In this document: piece by piece, positions 13,201 through 25,814 of the stretch
Position numbering within the stretch: position 1 is the first letter of the stretch
Layout of the letters: each line of letters opens with the position of its first letter
Origin: Phallusia fumigata
Taxonomy: Eukaryota > Chordata > Ascidiacea > Phlebobranchia > Ascidiidae
Length of the DNA stretch: 64,000 nt
Reading direction: 5' to 3'
NCBI GenBank assembly: GCA_008931825.1
Contig: QXVZ01008153.1
Span: 1 to 64,000, forward strand
Translations under genes and position numbers: made by a program
The notes under the pieces: model-generated
The model's database searches: none
What the model was told of the DNA's origin: nothing
The model's input: the letters and a program-made list of their open reading frames with translations, nothing else

Positions 13201-16200
13201 CGCTTCTCGCTCACTGGCAGGTTGGCTCGTGCGATCAGATTCGGTGCCGGTCGATTTGAAGTAATCCCGATTTCCGAAGCGCAGTTCGGCCACCACAAGT
13301 CCTGGAAGCAAACAAAACACCTTTTTACGGGGTGTTAACACGAAATGATGCCGGGAACGAATCCCGATTAGTTTTTTGTCTGTATGTGGATCAGACCATT
13401 TGGACAAGTGCTAGCGCTTGTTGCAAACCTAGTTTCGCACAAAATCGCGACGCTTTTGCGACTACACAGCGACCACCAATGCAGGTGGTTCGAGAAACAA
13501 GTCAAAAGCACGACTGACTCAAGGAACGCAAGACTAGCGTTACCCGCCTGTCTTTGCGAAAAACAAATTAATGGCGGGAGTTTATTGATTGTGATGCATG
13601 GCAGCAGCAGTTTATTCTGTTTCTTGTTACTCAGGCATGAAATCTTCATTGCTAACCTTTAGGTTTTAAACGGAAGGTACAATTCAAAACTGGCATTTAA
13701 AATCAGGCTCATTATTCGCGTTTGTACACAAAGTGGTATTTGAAGACGAGCGTGTGGATTTCTGGCTCGATTAGGCCAAACCCTTGGTTTTTACAACCAG
13801 CAAAAACTCACATCCTAGGATGTACAACTAGGTTTTTGATGCTGAAATATCTTCAATGTTTTAAAAACAAGAAACAAGCCATTACTAGTGTGCTGTGTGT
13901 AAACAACGTAGAAAATGTGTTACACACAAAGACTGACTTGTATCTTCTCATTGAGCCAATTTAAAACCGTAAAATATGTACCTAACAGTTTACCTGTTAA
14001 AAGCTGTTCTTTCGTGACGGTCAGCCTCATTGCCGAAGCAGTAGTGTGGCTTTGACTTGGCAAATGTTTCTCCGACCAGTGCTCAAGCCAGTTGGCGTAT
14101 GACGACAAGCGCTGAAGCCTTTTCCGCATACCAGGAGGAGCTTTGTCTTGCTCAAGATGCGGGCATTCGGCGGGAAGGGGGTCTAATCTCTCCCCAGCTA
14201 TACTTTCATTCACTTCTGGCTGGCTAAAGTAGCGGCGAAGGCCTTTAGCTTGACCGGGGTATGACAGATTTTCGTTAGAAGAAAAATCCGGGCTTTTGAA
14301 CTTAAGCAAGCGGCTGGGTGTTTTCGAAACATCACTCATCGAGGAGGTTTTCTTGATGGCTGACTTCGGTGTCGAAAAGTATTCCGGAGACATCTTCGCT
14401 TCGATCCTGGAGCTGAATTTCTTCAAACGCGAAACGCTTACCTCACCAACAGAAGTAAGCTCCTGCGAGGCTATTTGGAATCGATTGCTTAAGACGAGCA
14501 GTTTGTGCGGCACTTTCGCTTTTTTCAACTTTTTACCGCTGGTGGTGAATTTCCTCAGCGCAACCGACTTATCAAGGATAATATCGAACAACTGAGCGAT
14601 GAACTGATGGTATTGGCGGTCAGATTCAAACGGAAAACTCTGATTTGATGCTATAAGCTCATCATCGACACTCATGAGGGTCATAGAGGTACTGGATGTG
14701 CCAGTGCCCTCTAGTGGCTGTTTCTGTTTCATGAAGACATGTTGGAAATACCGGTTTTCCGCCTGTTGTAAGGTAGCCCTGCATTGCCGTTGGTAGAAAA
14801 CAGTTAAAGGCTGCATTGTCATGTTATGTTGACTCTGGGATTCAGCATCTGAGTTGGTTCCGGAGATGGCGTCGTTGCGGTTTACAGGAACGGTAACTTT
14901 GCGCATTTTCGACATAATTTGCTTGTACCGTGTCTCTACTTTCGGTTCGACAAGCTTTGGATCACAGAAGTAAGTCGCCAAAATCGTCGCGACATCAAAA
15001 TCAAAATTCATCCCGGAGACGAGGCACAACACCAAATCCTGCATCTCCGCTTCGCGTTGTAGAAACTTGGCGAACGGTCTGATCCTCTCAATCCATACTA
15101 AACAATCATGAAGAGAGGAGTCACAGGGCTGTCTTGCCTCCCGGAGGACCTGATACCTCCTGGAGTACAGGGACACTTTCTCTCGGACGTGAAGAGCCCA
15201 CATCAATGAGCAAATCTCCCTGTATGTTGAAAGAAGTGATTGGCACTCAGGGGAACCTAAACTTTCTGACGAAGTTTTCGGAGGAGTTTCAGATGTTGAG
15301 GACGTGGGAGATTTGGATCGCTCCTCCAGTTTCCGGATGTACCACGAAGAGGCATCTTGTGTAATGCCGACAGAGTGGAAGATGACCAGCGATAGACGGA
15401 TAAGAGATGAGATCTTTTGGCGAAGGTTGATGGATAAAGCGTCACCTGCACATAAAAGTATGCTGCTAATTGTGAGTGATGAAAATCTATTGGCAAAAAG
15501 AAGAACCTATAAGGGAAAAAAAGAACAAAGAATAACATTTAATACCAGTGCAGTCAGATCCAGCACTAGCGTTTGAACAAGATTAATTCCCACAAAAAAT
15601 GTTCGATAAGCCGAAAACAAATAGTTTTTCACAAAACAAAGCATGTTGAACCATGTTAGACCGTTTACATACATACCAACTTGCTCATCCGGTGTTGGCT
15701 GAGGCAAGTAAAGCGGAGGAGCGGGAAGATAAGTGTCCGGATCGACCAAAAAACTCAACTTTCGACAATGGTCCTTTAAATGACCCAAAGTGAACTTGGC
15801 CGCCCAAGATGCGAGGTCATTCCCGGTCATGACCGCAACCAGAAAAAGGTCAACGAGCTCGGGGTAGAGGGCGTCAGGGTCAAATTCCGAACATTTTTCC
15901 ACATCTTTCCACGAACCAGTTGATTCTTCCAGAAGCGCAAGAGGGATTAGGCTCTTAAATCTCTCCTGGAGGAGATTGAGGACACATGGAGGTTCCTTTT
16001 CGTCGCCTGGGTAACCGTTGATGAGGACGTGACGTTGGTTTTCGTCCGAAAAGGCACGGACTTTGTCAGAGATTGCGGAGAGGATCGTTGCGCTCCTCCA
16101 GTCTCCAACCTCCATAGCGAGGGAGCTTGCTTCGTGGATTCTCCCGGAGCAAAGGAGGAGGGATACAGCGTGAGCGGCGGTCCAGGAGTTGGAGAGTCTC

Positions 16201-19200
16201 TGCGTTCTATGATGGATTTGAGTTTTTAAACCAAGGTTTACATAAGAACACCGTTTCCTATTACATTCAGCATTGAAGTTAATTATTCCAATCACATTAC
16301 GTAAATACACACAAGCAATGTTAAGCGTTTGTTTCGTTTGCGGTTAAAAAGGATTCGTACAAGGCAATGTATATCATGATAGATGGTTAGTACTGGGATT
16401 GGCTTATGTAGTTAGGGGGCCGGGGTCAAAAATTTTGAAGATTTTTGTCCCACATACATGGCGAGGTCCAATAAATGAAATAAAACACTTATTTGTTGTT
16501 AGAAGCAGTTGAATATTTAGATAGGCTTTTCGAGTAATGTACATATAAGCAACACACAATATTTGTGCTTGTTCTTTTTTTAAAAAAACATTACTATTTG
16601 CTTCTCGGAAGGAAAAATGGACAATAATTTCAGTTCGCAATAATCGTTACACATACCTCACGGCGGCCGTCACCCACTTTCTCTCCATCTCGAATGACCT
16701 TTGCATGGGTTCGAGGGTCACGAACCGCATCGACTTGTTCGTGAAGTATGACGTCATCGAGCAACAAAGCAGTTCAACCGCTTGCCATTTGTCAACTGTA
16801 AGAGAAAAAACAATTCGTCAAAGGTTATCACGGAAGTCTATCAGAGAAATAAGGTTTTCAAGTTCGGTACCAGACTTAAGGTCAGACCCAAATATGCATT
16901 TTTCATGTGAATAAACAGTGGATTGGTTTTTTTAAAGGGGGGGGGGGGCTTGTTTTTTTCCATTTTGCACCTGATACCGTGATTTAAGATATTAAATAAA
17001 TAAATAACAGTACATAAAAAATCTTTAAAATGCGTTGTGAGTAACATGTGCTGTAAGCATGATTTTTTTAAGCATGCCAGAAAATAAAAACAAACAAAAA
17101 CCTGCGCTACAAAAACGTTTTTAGATTTAATCTATTTGCGGACATATATTTCTTTCTTGTATCAGCGTTTAAACCTTTACGTTAACCAACCACCACGATG
17201 TGCTAATATAAACAGTCATATGCGACACACGGGTTATAAATAACAAGACACTAAACATGTTGCATAAAAAGCAACACAGTAATCCATTTCATTTTATCAC
17301 CTTTCCATGGTTTGTTGTAGTTAAAATGATCAGTTAGAATCGATGAAGCAAGGTCAAGGGCAGAATCAAGTTTATATTCTGTCAAAAGCTCAATCATGAC
17401 CTTCACGGTTGGAAGGGTCAAACCAGGTGAGAGGTCACTCTGGGTCAATGACCTCAAAAGCAAACGTTGCATGAATGAAAGTAGCCGTTGCATAGTCGGG
17501 TTTATCTGAAATGTGACAATCATAATTTTTAACATCAAATGTTGGCTTCCTTCTTTTTGCAATTTTGCAATAAACGATGGAAAATTTAAATTTAAAATCA
17601 CAGCACAACAATAAGATAGACAAGGATTTGGTTTTGGATGGTTATAAATAACTTTAACATTTAGTACACAAGATGTTCATTATTAGGTCTTACAGAAACT
17701 CTGAAAGATATATGTTTTTCTCAAAAAAAATGTTGTCATTGTCAGCACCTTAAGGATCAATTTGTCAAAATATATGTATCTTTCAGTAAGAGCTAAGGAG
17801 GAATACTTTTGTACTTTTTGTACAACAAAACTGTTAATGACACATGTAAATAGTTTTCTTAGGTAAGGTTACATGTAAATGATTTCTCACATCATAACTT
17901 ACATTTTTATCCTTTACCCCACCCAAGCAAAACGACCCAAAATGTCAATTGCATCAGCACATCTATTTGGTGTCAGCATAAAATAAAAATTATACAAAAT
18001 TCACCTGAACATTTGGCACAGCTTTGAATAAATCGAACAAATATCTTAAAGTCTGTTTCCAGATGGGAAGCAACAAAGGGGGTCGAGAGAAAATGTTGTC
18101 TTGGGGTGTGTTTTGCATAGGGACAACGTCCAATGAATGGTAAGACTGCCTGATGGGAAGGAATTTCTTACTTCCAGTGGCATCAGACTCATGAAAACTG
18201 CAAACAATGTTTGTTAAGTCTTATGTGTGTAAAAGTAAATGTGTATGTGGAAGGTGGTGCAGTATAATACTGTATTAATGCATTGCAGTGTTTTTTATGA
18301 TTTTTTTCAAATATTTAAAAAGATATTGAATTAATTTTTTTCCATCACAGGAAACAGACCTAGAGCACAACCATACTTTTTTGAAAAAAATTACCTGTTT
18401 TGCTTTTTATTTCGACATTTCTGTATGGGTTCGACCCAGTAACTTACTTGTAAACATGGTTGAGGATTTCCTCTGCTCTTGACATCAATGAAACAGCACA
18501 AGAAAAATTTTCAGACAGCTCCAAGACAGATGTGCAGCCCTCTGGTGCACTCCGGTGGCTAATTAGGATTGATTTAATGATGGTGTGCATAGTTTCCACC
18601 ACTAGAGGGAGATGGTCAAGGTCCCACGCTGTAAGTGCTGTGACTTTTTCAGCCAAGTTTACCAAAATATCGCTGAGTATTTCACGAACATGAGTGTCAG
18701 TTTTGTCATGATGATGACCTTCATCTAATGACCATGGCAGACAATGAGCCAGGTGCTGACACTAATATAAAAAACGTCAGTTTTTGTATTTTACATTTAA
18801 ACTACATCTGCCTATTTTGTGAGGCAAAAGAAATAGGATCATGGTGAAATGAAGTTATTTAAGTTGTACCTATGTTTATTTGTATATTTTATATGTGATG
18901 TTTATTTATTTTATTTTATTCCATAGTTAGAACAGCACTTGATTTGGGTTTTGCTCGTAACAATATTACTTTTTAATTGTCAAAATATTTTGTTAAATTT
19001 TTATTTTATTTTATAATAAACAAAAAACATATTTATTGTATATTTAGAGGTGTTGACACAATTTTGTTGGGCCAATCAACAGCAGGAATAATGCAGAACA
19101 TGAGATACCTCATTAAGAACACCACACAACATAGACATTGACTGCAAGAAAAATTTGTGCAGTTCATCCTGATCTTTTCCTCCGTCTGATTGGATTTTAA

Positions 19201-22200
19201 CATTTTGTCCGGTTCGCTCTGATACAATAAGGCCCCACGTGCTGCATAGTTTTGTGATACAAGACTTCAAAGCCTCAACCAAAGTTTCTGAAACAAATAT
19301 TTCCACTTTTAGTCAATACAAGAACCAGCAAGATGCCCAGTTTCAAGTTTGGCTGAGCATTTAGTTCAACAGTCAAACATTCATCGGCAATGCTTCGGTG
19401 TGCCAAAAAGGAAAAAAGGGCACTTGTTACACAAACATCTATAAAAACAACTATAAAAATAAAAACAACCATCATGGCAAGCCCCACAGGGACACTCTTC
19501 AATTCCTATGCCTGAGTTAGGTGTTACTTTTAGGTCAGGGGTGGGAAAACTTTTTGGCCTACAGGTTACGTTTCAAACCATTTCTTGAGGTTTGGCCGTC
19601 TGGCCATGCAAATGTGAACAGACAAATCACACCTGGTTCAAACCCTAGGAAAATGTGCAAGAGAAAAATGGATTGGGTTAAGGCAATAACTTGAAGAAAC
19701 ATTTGGCAGGCCAGAATAACAGGCTTAGAAAAACAGCATTAACTAACTTCCATCTACGGAACTGGTGTCAAATGATTCCTCCATTGATTGAGGATCGAAG
19801 GTCAAACTAAGATCAGCAAAACTGATTTTTCCTTCATCTGCATTTAAAATCACTCCAGATGGTTTCTTCATGTTTTCTTTGTCCTCAGCCTCATCTAAAA
19901 ATACATGGGAGGCTATTATACTAAAAAATTGTTTTTTTGCTTTGGTCACTGTCACAATGTCTGAATCTGGGGTTTATTAAAACACATTTCAAACTGTACA
20001 TATATATCTTTAAATTAATGAATGCAAGCATTATTGAAAATTAATTACTAGTTTTAAATATTGTTTTCATAAATACAACATTGGGAACATTGTTTTTTTT
20101 TAAGATTTTTATTGTATTAAATGTATGGAACTGTAGAAACATTTCAGGTGTTCAAAACTTTAAAAAATACCTACCAGGACTTTCAGGAGAGCTGTTTTCT
20201 TGATAATTATCTTCTGCTTCCTCCTCTTCGAATCTAGCACAACATTTAAAAACACAGGTTTGCAAGTAAATTTGGATGAAAGTTATGTTTTCAATTTTAG
20301 AGCTAAAAACTTTTTTTGAAAACAAAATTTATTAATATTTTTACTTTTCGAGTCACAAGACAGGTCAAGTGATTTATCTGTTGTCCAGGTCAAGTTTAGT
20401 TTTTTTATTTGAGGATTTGAGTCAAATCAAATGTTACCATTGCCCAGATTTGAATCAAGTCATTAGAGAGTATTTGGATAATCGATGTTTTGGTGTTTTT
20501 CAAAATCTATAAGTTGTCTTTAACAGAACCAATAAAAAAGATTTGGGCAATAGAGATTTTCAAACACCATTTTCCAGCGCCACCAAACTTTTTGTACTAA
20601 ATTATTTGAGGCAGTGCAAATCATGGTACAAGTCACACAGCAGGACACTTGAGTCAAGTCTCTGACTCAGGAGATTACAACAGTGCTAGTCGCAGTCAGG
20701 CTGTGTCTTATATCTTAAGGTAGCATTACCTGTAAGCCAACTTCTTAACATCCTCATTGTCCCGAGTAAAACTGTCCTCCGCAACGTTTTGGGTTTCTGT
20801 CAGTGGTTTGCGCTCTTGTTTCTTTTTCTAAACAAATGCACAGCAATATTAGTGTGATAAAAAATAGTTAACTACAGGTACTACTGTATTCATTTTGCCT
20901 TGATAATATGTAAGTTACCTTGAACCATCTTGCATACAGGCGAGACAACCTATGTTCACGGAACTTGACTTGATCAAACAGGACTGTCGGAAGATTGTAT
21001 CGAGGTGTTGACATTGAACTGACCTGAAGTCAATGGAATCAAGGTTATGAACATTTAAACACAACAAAGCATCGGAAAACAAAATTAAAAAGTTTTATTA
21101 TAATGATAAAAAATATGTTTTTTAGAAATATTCACAAAATGCAGCAGTATATATTGTGCATATTTCAATGTTTAATGCTACTATGTTGCTATTTTCATTT
21201 ACTGAGTGTAATCAACTTAACTCTACTCATTTGAATTTTTTCCCAAACTTAACACATAGACAAAAGAAATTGTAAACCATTCAAAAACCACATGTTACAG
21301 ATTAAAACATGGCTCTAAAATACACCAACTAACTTTTCATGCAGCCAGCATGCCGAAGTTTAACAAAACAAAGCTTGTAATAGAGGGAATCACTCTTACC
21401 TCAAGTTTATATTTGTCAATAATTTTCCTCAACTGTCGATTGGTCTCCACCAAGGAGAGCGTAGCAACATCTCTGGGTCTTACAAACTCAGTAATTTGAA
21501 GTGCTGTGACAATATAACCGTCGCTGCACAGCAGTATCGGAAGACGTGGATGGGCTGTGATTGAAAATCGCTGACGCCACGATTTTTCAGAGATCATGGA
21601 TGATGCGAGGGAGTTGGGACTGCCAGGCCGATGTGGTGGGGGATTGGTAAGATGTTCTTTCTTTCTGATGGCAAAAAATACTAAAATTTAAACAACATAT
21701 AAAAACAGGTATACCGTATTACCGGATGTATTTGATATTTTAATGTAGGAGGAATGAAGGTTTGTTGTTGCTTTCTTGATTATTTCAATTTACCATACGC
21801 GGAACAATGCTGTGCCACATTATGATCATTAATCTTTCTGATTTTACGCAGTTCCATCAATACATGTTTTCTTACTTTGGGGAAAATTTGTTTCTAATGG
21901 TATGCACCAATGCTGCTCTAGGCCAACACAAGAGCATTTTTCATTAGGAAGCAGTTGTACAAATACCATGAATCTTAAGTAGTCATTTACAATGCCAATG
22001 ATTGAAACATGTGCATCAATTAACATCTTTAGGGTAGGTGCTATAAAGGATTATATGCTTTCTTGGTATTCATTTATGCATGCAACGCGAGTCTTTTGAT
22101 ATTGATACAAACAAATTGCATAAACTGTTTAGTCTACTTACTTATCATGTTCGATCAATGGAAGCAATGGAATAAAGAGAGCAGGCCCAAATTCAATCCC

Positions 22201-24828
22201 TTGCTTGTGTGTGGCCACAATAAGTGGCTGACCCAGTTTTGAAAGCAAAAACATTGACCCACGTCGGGTGATGCATGCAAGAAAAAGATCGTCACTGGTC
22301 CAAGCCATTTCAGCCACCCAGTAAGTTCTACAAAAAGATATTTTTTATTAAACTTGTGTGTAAAATGCCACAGCAAATTGGTTCAAATTCTAGGCAAAAG
22401 ACAAAGTCAACTTGCTTTGCAAATTGTGAGAGGACATTGTTGTTCTTTGACCCGAGTGATTTCAAATCAGACGCGACGGTGGTGGAGGAATATGGGTGAA
22501 GAAAAAGCATTTGAGTTTGGCAAGGCTGACGCTGGTTGATGACAATAGCAACTGTTTGTGCATCATGGGTGATTTTGGCAAGGTAAGCTCCACGAATTCT
22601 GATAAAAAAAAAACCAATGAAAGAAAGCTATTTAAACTCAGACATGGTAAAATTTGTCAAGTAATACTCGGCAACAAAACATAGCCAAAACTGCAGGTGC
22701 TTTATTTGGTTAATGACCCAGCATCCAATGGTAAAACATAGTGCTAGGTAAAGCAAGTCTGGTTTAATAAGTTGATGTCAAACAACATTATGGAATAACT
22801 TATATTGTATTTTTTTTATTTTACGTGCCAAATTTATTTCAAAAATTTATTGTTTTGTTCTTATATTTACACAAGAGTAGCAATAAAAAAGTAGATCACA
22901 TGTAACCTTAGTATCTTAAGATAACTTTGAGCACCAATTGAAATTAGGCCTAAATTCATTAACATATTATTTATTTTCCTTTTACCTTATAGCTTTGCAT
23001 GCAGGAGTCATTGCTTCCAAAGGAAATGTTTGGTATGACACGGATGAGGTAAAACTAGGTGCGTCTGGGTGAAAAACAAATTCATCGTGCCAATGAAGCA
23101 GAAGGTTGCAAACGACTAGTTGTGCAGAATTGTTGCAGACAAAAGTACACAAGCAACACTGACCCTGAGTCTAGAAACAAACAGAAACAAAATTTTACAA
23201 TCTAACAATGAAAAAAAATTGCACAGAAACCAAAAAGACTGGTTTTTGGTAAAATTGTTGAAACCTACCTACACGTTAGTTGAATATACGTATATTTTTA
23301 TTTAACTTCTTTAAAGTGTGCATTGTGCAAAGATTTAGTATTTGATTGCCAAGTTTGCAGAAAATAAATTTTTTGGTCACAAAAAATTATGAAAAAAAAT
23401 CAACTAAATCATACCAGAAAACTCAATACGATTGTTTTAACATATAATATGTGTTACCTGATTAGTAAAAAACATTGCATCCACTGCTGTTTCCCTAAAC
23501 GCAACTGATTTCATGGGTCCAAGACCCAAGTCCACTAATGACCATTCACCAATGTCACTTGGAGCACCCATGGTTGCCACTTGTTCCCAAACATTTATTT
23601 TGCTGCAATCAACGATCAACAAAACAACTTGTCCATTATCACTGATAAACAAATTAATCTTCTCAGAGTCTGCAAATAAGTAAACATACCAAGTTTTAGA
23701 AAAGAAACTATAATATTCAAAAAGCTTGAGAAACTATTTTTCAAAAAAATATGATGGCAAATAAAGCAAATCAAATGTCACCATGTTAAGGCAGAAGATT
23801 CACCAACAAAAACCTGGTACTACTACTTATGGTGCTTTTACATTGATAAAAATATTTTTGCTGGAATTGAGGATTATAAACAAAGGACAAACACAGCCTA
23901 CAAACACATGATTAGCAAACATTACCTTTTGTGTTAATGGGAGTAAAATCCTTGCAAGCAGGAATCACAATTACATTATTTGAATCTTTGCACCATCTTA
24001 CTATTTGTCCATTTAGGAGCAATGCAACTGTATATTCGCCTAAAAACATATTACTGTGTTTATTGTGTGAGTACTGCACTCAATCAATTGTTTTGTTCAT
24101 CCAAGCATACATAATTTACATACTGCTGCAGCGGTGGTACTAAACACAGCATGGTACCGCATGGTACCGCATGATACCACATGATACCGCGTGATATCTT
24201 AGGAAGGTGTGTGAAAGTGTGAAACCCCATCAAAGGGTATAAGGCATAAAATCCCCATGACCCCATGGAAGGAAATGAGACCCCATGAGAGAATACAAAG
24301 ACCCCAAGGGTAATATGAGACCCCATGGGAGTGTACGAAACCCCATGTAAGATGCGGTATCATGGGGTACCATGCGGTAACATACGGTGTTTAGTACCAC
24401 CCCTGCTGCAGCAACATAAGCTTCTGGTTTAGACCAGGGTGTGGAATTTTTGTATTGGACTCAAAATGTATGAAGTTTCAAATAAACCAATTTTTGCATA
24501 TAGGGACAAACTTATCACAAGGGTTTTTTACAAAGATCTACATAAGGTGTAGAAATTATATGTAATATTATTACAATAATAGACCAGAACAATTTTACAT
24601 TAATTTCTTACCAGATGCACTAGTATTGAGGTAAACAACATTCTTCATGTGCGATTTTAAGGCACCAATAACACGTTTGGTTCTTCCCGATGGCAAGTAG
24701 AGAATTGAGGCACGTCTTTTGTCCAAGAGACAGACACTTTCTTTTTGTTTCCCAATCCATCTTATTCTCGGCCACGGCTTTTTCCGCCTTATGTTACTTG
24801 AAACGATCACCTCAAACTGCAGCAACAT
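1261..24828 (-). CDS. CPLANE1: CPLANE1 (JBTS17/C5orf42) ortholog, multi-exon
   Basis: Large ciliogenesis and planar polarity effector. In vertebrates it works with INTU, FUZ, WDPCP and RSG1 at the basal body to load IFT-A, and it is mutated in Joubert syndrome. The first exon has KKPWPRIRWIGKQKES, nearly the human N-terminus as I recall it. The next six exons read as propeller-like sequence (FISDNGQVVLLIVDC; WTSDDLFLACITRRGSMFLL; RQRFSITAHPRLPILLCSDG). Coding exons, 5' to 3': 24612-24828, 23926-24039, 23458-23669, 22986-23164, 22452-22598, 22142-22327, 21400-21664, 20919-21023, 20730-20827, 20174-20234, 19748-19894, 19109-19288, 18449-18759, 18006-18198, 17303-17506, 16656-16797, 15676-16199, 13994-15445, 13154-13301, 12686-12792, 12053-12164, 11749-11805, 10331-11448, 9378-9579, 7899-8046, 7336-7493, 6846-6957, 6296-6437, 5856-5972, 5289-5343, 5129-5231, 4708-4861, 3992-4179, 3619-3706, 3140-3335, 2583-2676, 2427-2478, 2129-2201, 1261-1529. 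Phases agree across the first nine. Total about 2,800 residues against about 3,200 in human. The start at 24828 is chosen by alignment; an in-frame ATG at 24876 would add 16 residues. The acidic C-terminus VDWNDVDAMISSV resembles the family end. Confidence 0.9.
4792..4806. promoter_or_regulatory. X-box-like palindrome inside a CPLANE1 exon
   Basis: GTAGCCAGTGGCAAC matches the RFX X-box half-sites GTNRCC and RGYAAC with a 3-nt spacer. It lies in coding exon 4708-4861. The match is seen in the sequence; regulatory use is inference. Confidence 0.3.
10331..11448 (-). CDS. CPLANE1: CPLANE1 low-complexity Pro/Gln-rich exon
   Basis: This single 1.1-kb exon encodes a mostly disordered, Pro/Gln/Ser-rich segment with one likely amphipathic helix near its start (VRSEIQNVLLAQQVSLLSQI). 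GC content is clearly above the flanking introns, which is why several long shadow frames occur here. The helix is followed by a Gly/Ala/Pro linker and repeated Pro-Gln and Pro-Pro steps. The donor follows Phe-Lys-Ser-Val-Ala-Lys. Rapid divergence here fits the poorly conserved C-terminal half of the vertebrate protein. Confidence 0.8.
12375..12647 (+). repeat. tRNA-derived SINE, full-length but diverged
   Basis: The copy opens with a degenerate tRNA-like head in which the A box is worn and the B box reads GTTGTGGGTTCTAATCC. The body is shared with other copies here (AAGCGGCATTGCTCC; CGATGGGTTGACC; ATTAAAGTCA) and it ends in an ACAAACAAAC tail. It sits in a CPLANE1 intron. It is not a functional tRNA gene: the head cannot close a normal acceptor stem. 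Confidence 0.8.
13994..15445 (-). CDS. CPLANE1: CPLANE1 largest exon, central helical core
   Basis: This 1,452-nt exon encodes about 484 residues of CPLANE1. The first half is compact and looks alpha-helical (Trp-Ala-Leu-His-Val-Arg-Glu; MQDLVLCLVSGMNFDFDVAT). The second half is Ser/Lys-rich and probably disordered, then helical again up to the donor after LTVTKEQLLTG. The exon opens after a good acceptor at 15446-15447 and continues the frame of exon 15676-16199, which carries a helical-repeat-like segment (HAVSLLLCSGRIHEASSLAM). Together these two exons are the best-preserved middle part of the protein in this window. Confidence 0.85.
24125..24412. mobile_element. Foldback/hAT-like MITE with ACCCCATG repeats
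   Basis: The ends are inverted copies: GGTGGTACTAAACAC on the left and GTGTTTAGTACCACC on the right. Both are bounded by GCTGCAGC. This is either an 8-bp target duplication or part of a CAGSGGTGGTAC-type terminus. The interior is built of short reiterated words, with ATGGTACCGC/ATGATACC near the left end and ACCCCATG repeated across the middle. There is no coding capacity. It lies in the first CPLANE1 intron. Confidence 0.65.
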
Positions 24829-25814
24829 TGTTGCATAATATGCAGTGAAACCGAACTCTAAATAGATCTCTTCCAATTGAATATTTTACATTACAAGCAA
24901 CGTTTTGTTCAACCTTACAACTTGCCAAACAAATACAACCTAACAAATCCTCGCGCTTAATCTTAAATGTAGCTGTTGGTAGACCAATTTACTTTACCGG
25001 TAGAGAAAATAAGAGCATTTATCTTTTAAACTAGCCTATATTGAACAGTTAAATTTACATTTAATACAATGTACCAATGCATTTTTTCAAAATTGGAACA
25101 AGTGTTGACTAAAAGGATAAAATGTAATGTAAACTGCAAGGCACGCGTACTTTTTCATGGAACTTGACCGATCTTGTAATTTTTCTGTTATGCTCCGCTG
25201 ATCTTTACACCGAAATCACTAGGACGCCAGATTTTTATGGTCGGTTTTATGACCTGTCGCCATGTGTGCCTCGAAAATGCAATTTCTCTGATACAAAATA
25301 TACCTTCTATTTCCTCTACAATGTCAATTCGATAATGCGTTTCACAACGCTCAAAGGGTGTAACGTTTATTACATACCAAATCTGAAAACATTGACGACA
25401 AACGCCACACAAATCGAAAATACTGAACTTGCATCATCCACACAAGAGTTGGATTACAATGTGAAACACAAACAACTCCAGATGAGCCAATAAAATATGT
25501 AGTCATTAATCACAGTGCAATAATTGCAAACTGATGGTGCAAATCTGTTCCTAAGGGCCCTGACACTTTAGCAATTAAATCAGGACTTTTTAGAGCCTTT
25601 CAATACTTACAGGATTCACAGTAGAATTCACCAATAAAATTGCGAGCATCGATAAATAGGTAAGTTTCAAAATTAAAGGAACACAAGTTCAGTAAAATGA
25701 GCATGACGAAGCATAAAGCCGCGGTTCGAGGCTGAATTTTTACATTTAAACTACGAACTAAACAACGGTAATAAAGTAATTGCATATGAACATACGGGGC
25801 CATTTGACCTTGCT
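24829..25814. promoter_or_regulatory. Spacer between CEP126 stop and CPLANE1 start
   Basis: About 1 kb separates the CEP126 stop codon from the CPLANE1 start, both on the minus strand. It should hold the CEP126 3' UTR and the CPLANE1 5' UTR and promoter. The short gap leaves read-through or shared regulation possible. Open frames on both strands at 25164-25493 have no motif that I recognise. No clear TATA box or consensus X-box was seen. Confidence 0.4.

Noticed and set aside
17699-17790. Short inverted repeat around CTGAAAGATATATG / ATATATGTATCTTTCAG
   Set aside because: Arms of under 20 bases with mismatches in AT-rich intron; chance is plausible.
19536-19700. CAGGGGTGGGAAAACTTTTT, a typical hAT left end
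   Set aside because: No matching right end found within 300 bp. It is probably a truncated relic, too weak to list as an element.
20330-20705. Intron rich in GAGTCAAGTC / AGGTCAAGT words
   Set aside because: It looks repeat-derived, but I could not define unit length, ends or target duplications, so no element is called.
25164-25493. 109-codon plus-strand open frame in the CEP126-CPLANE1 spacer
   Set aside because: No recognisable motif, an open frame also exists on the other strand, and it overlaps the expected UTR/promoter region. It is probably chance.
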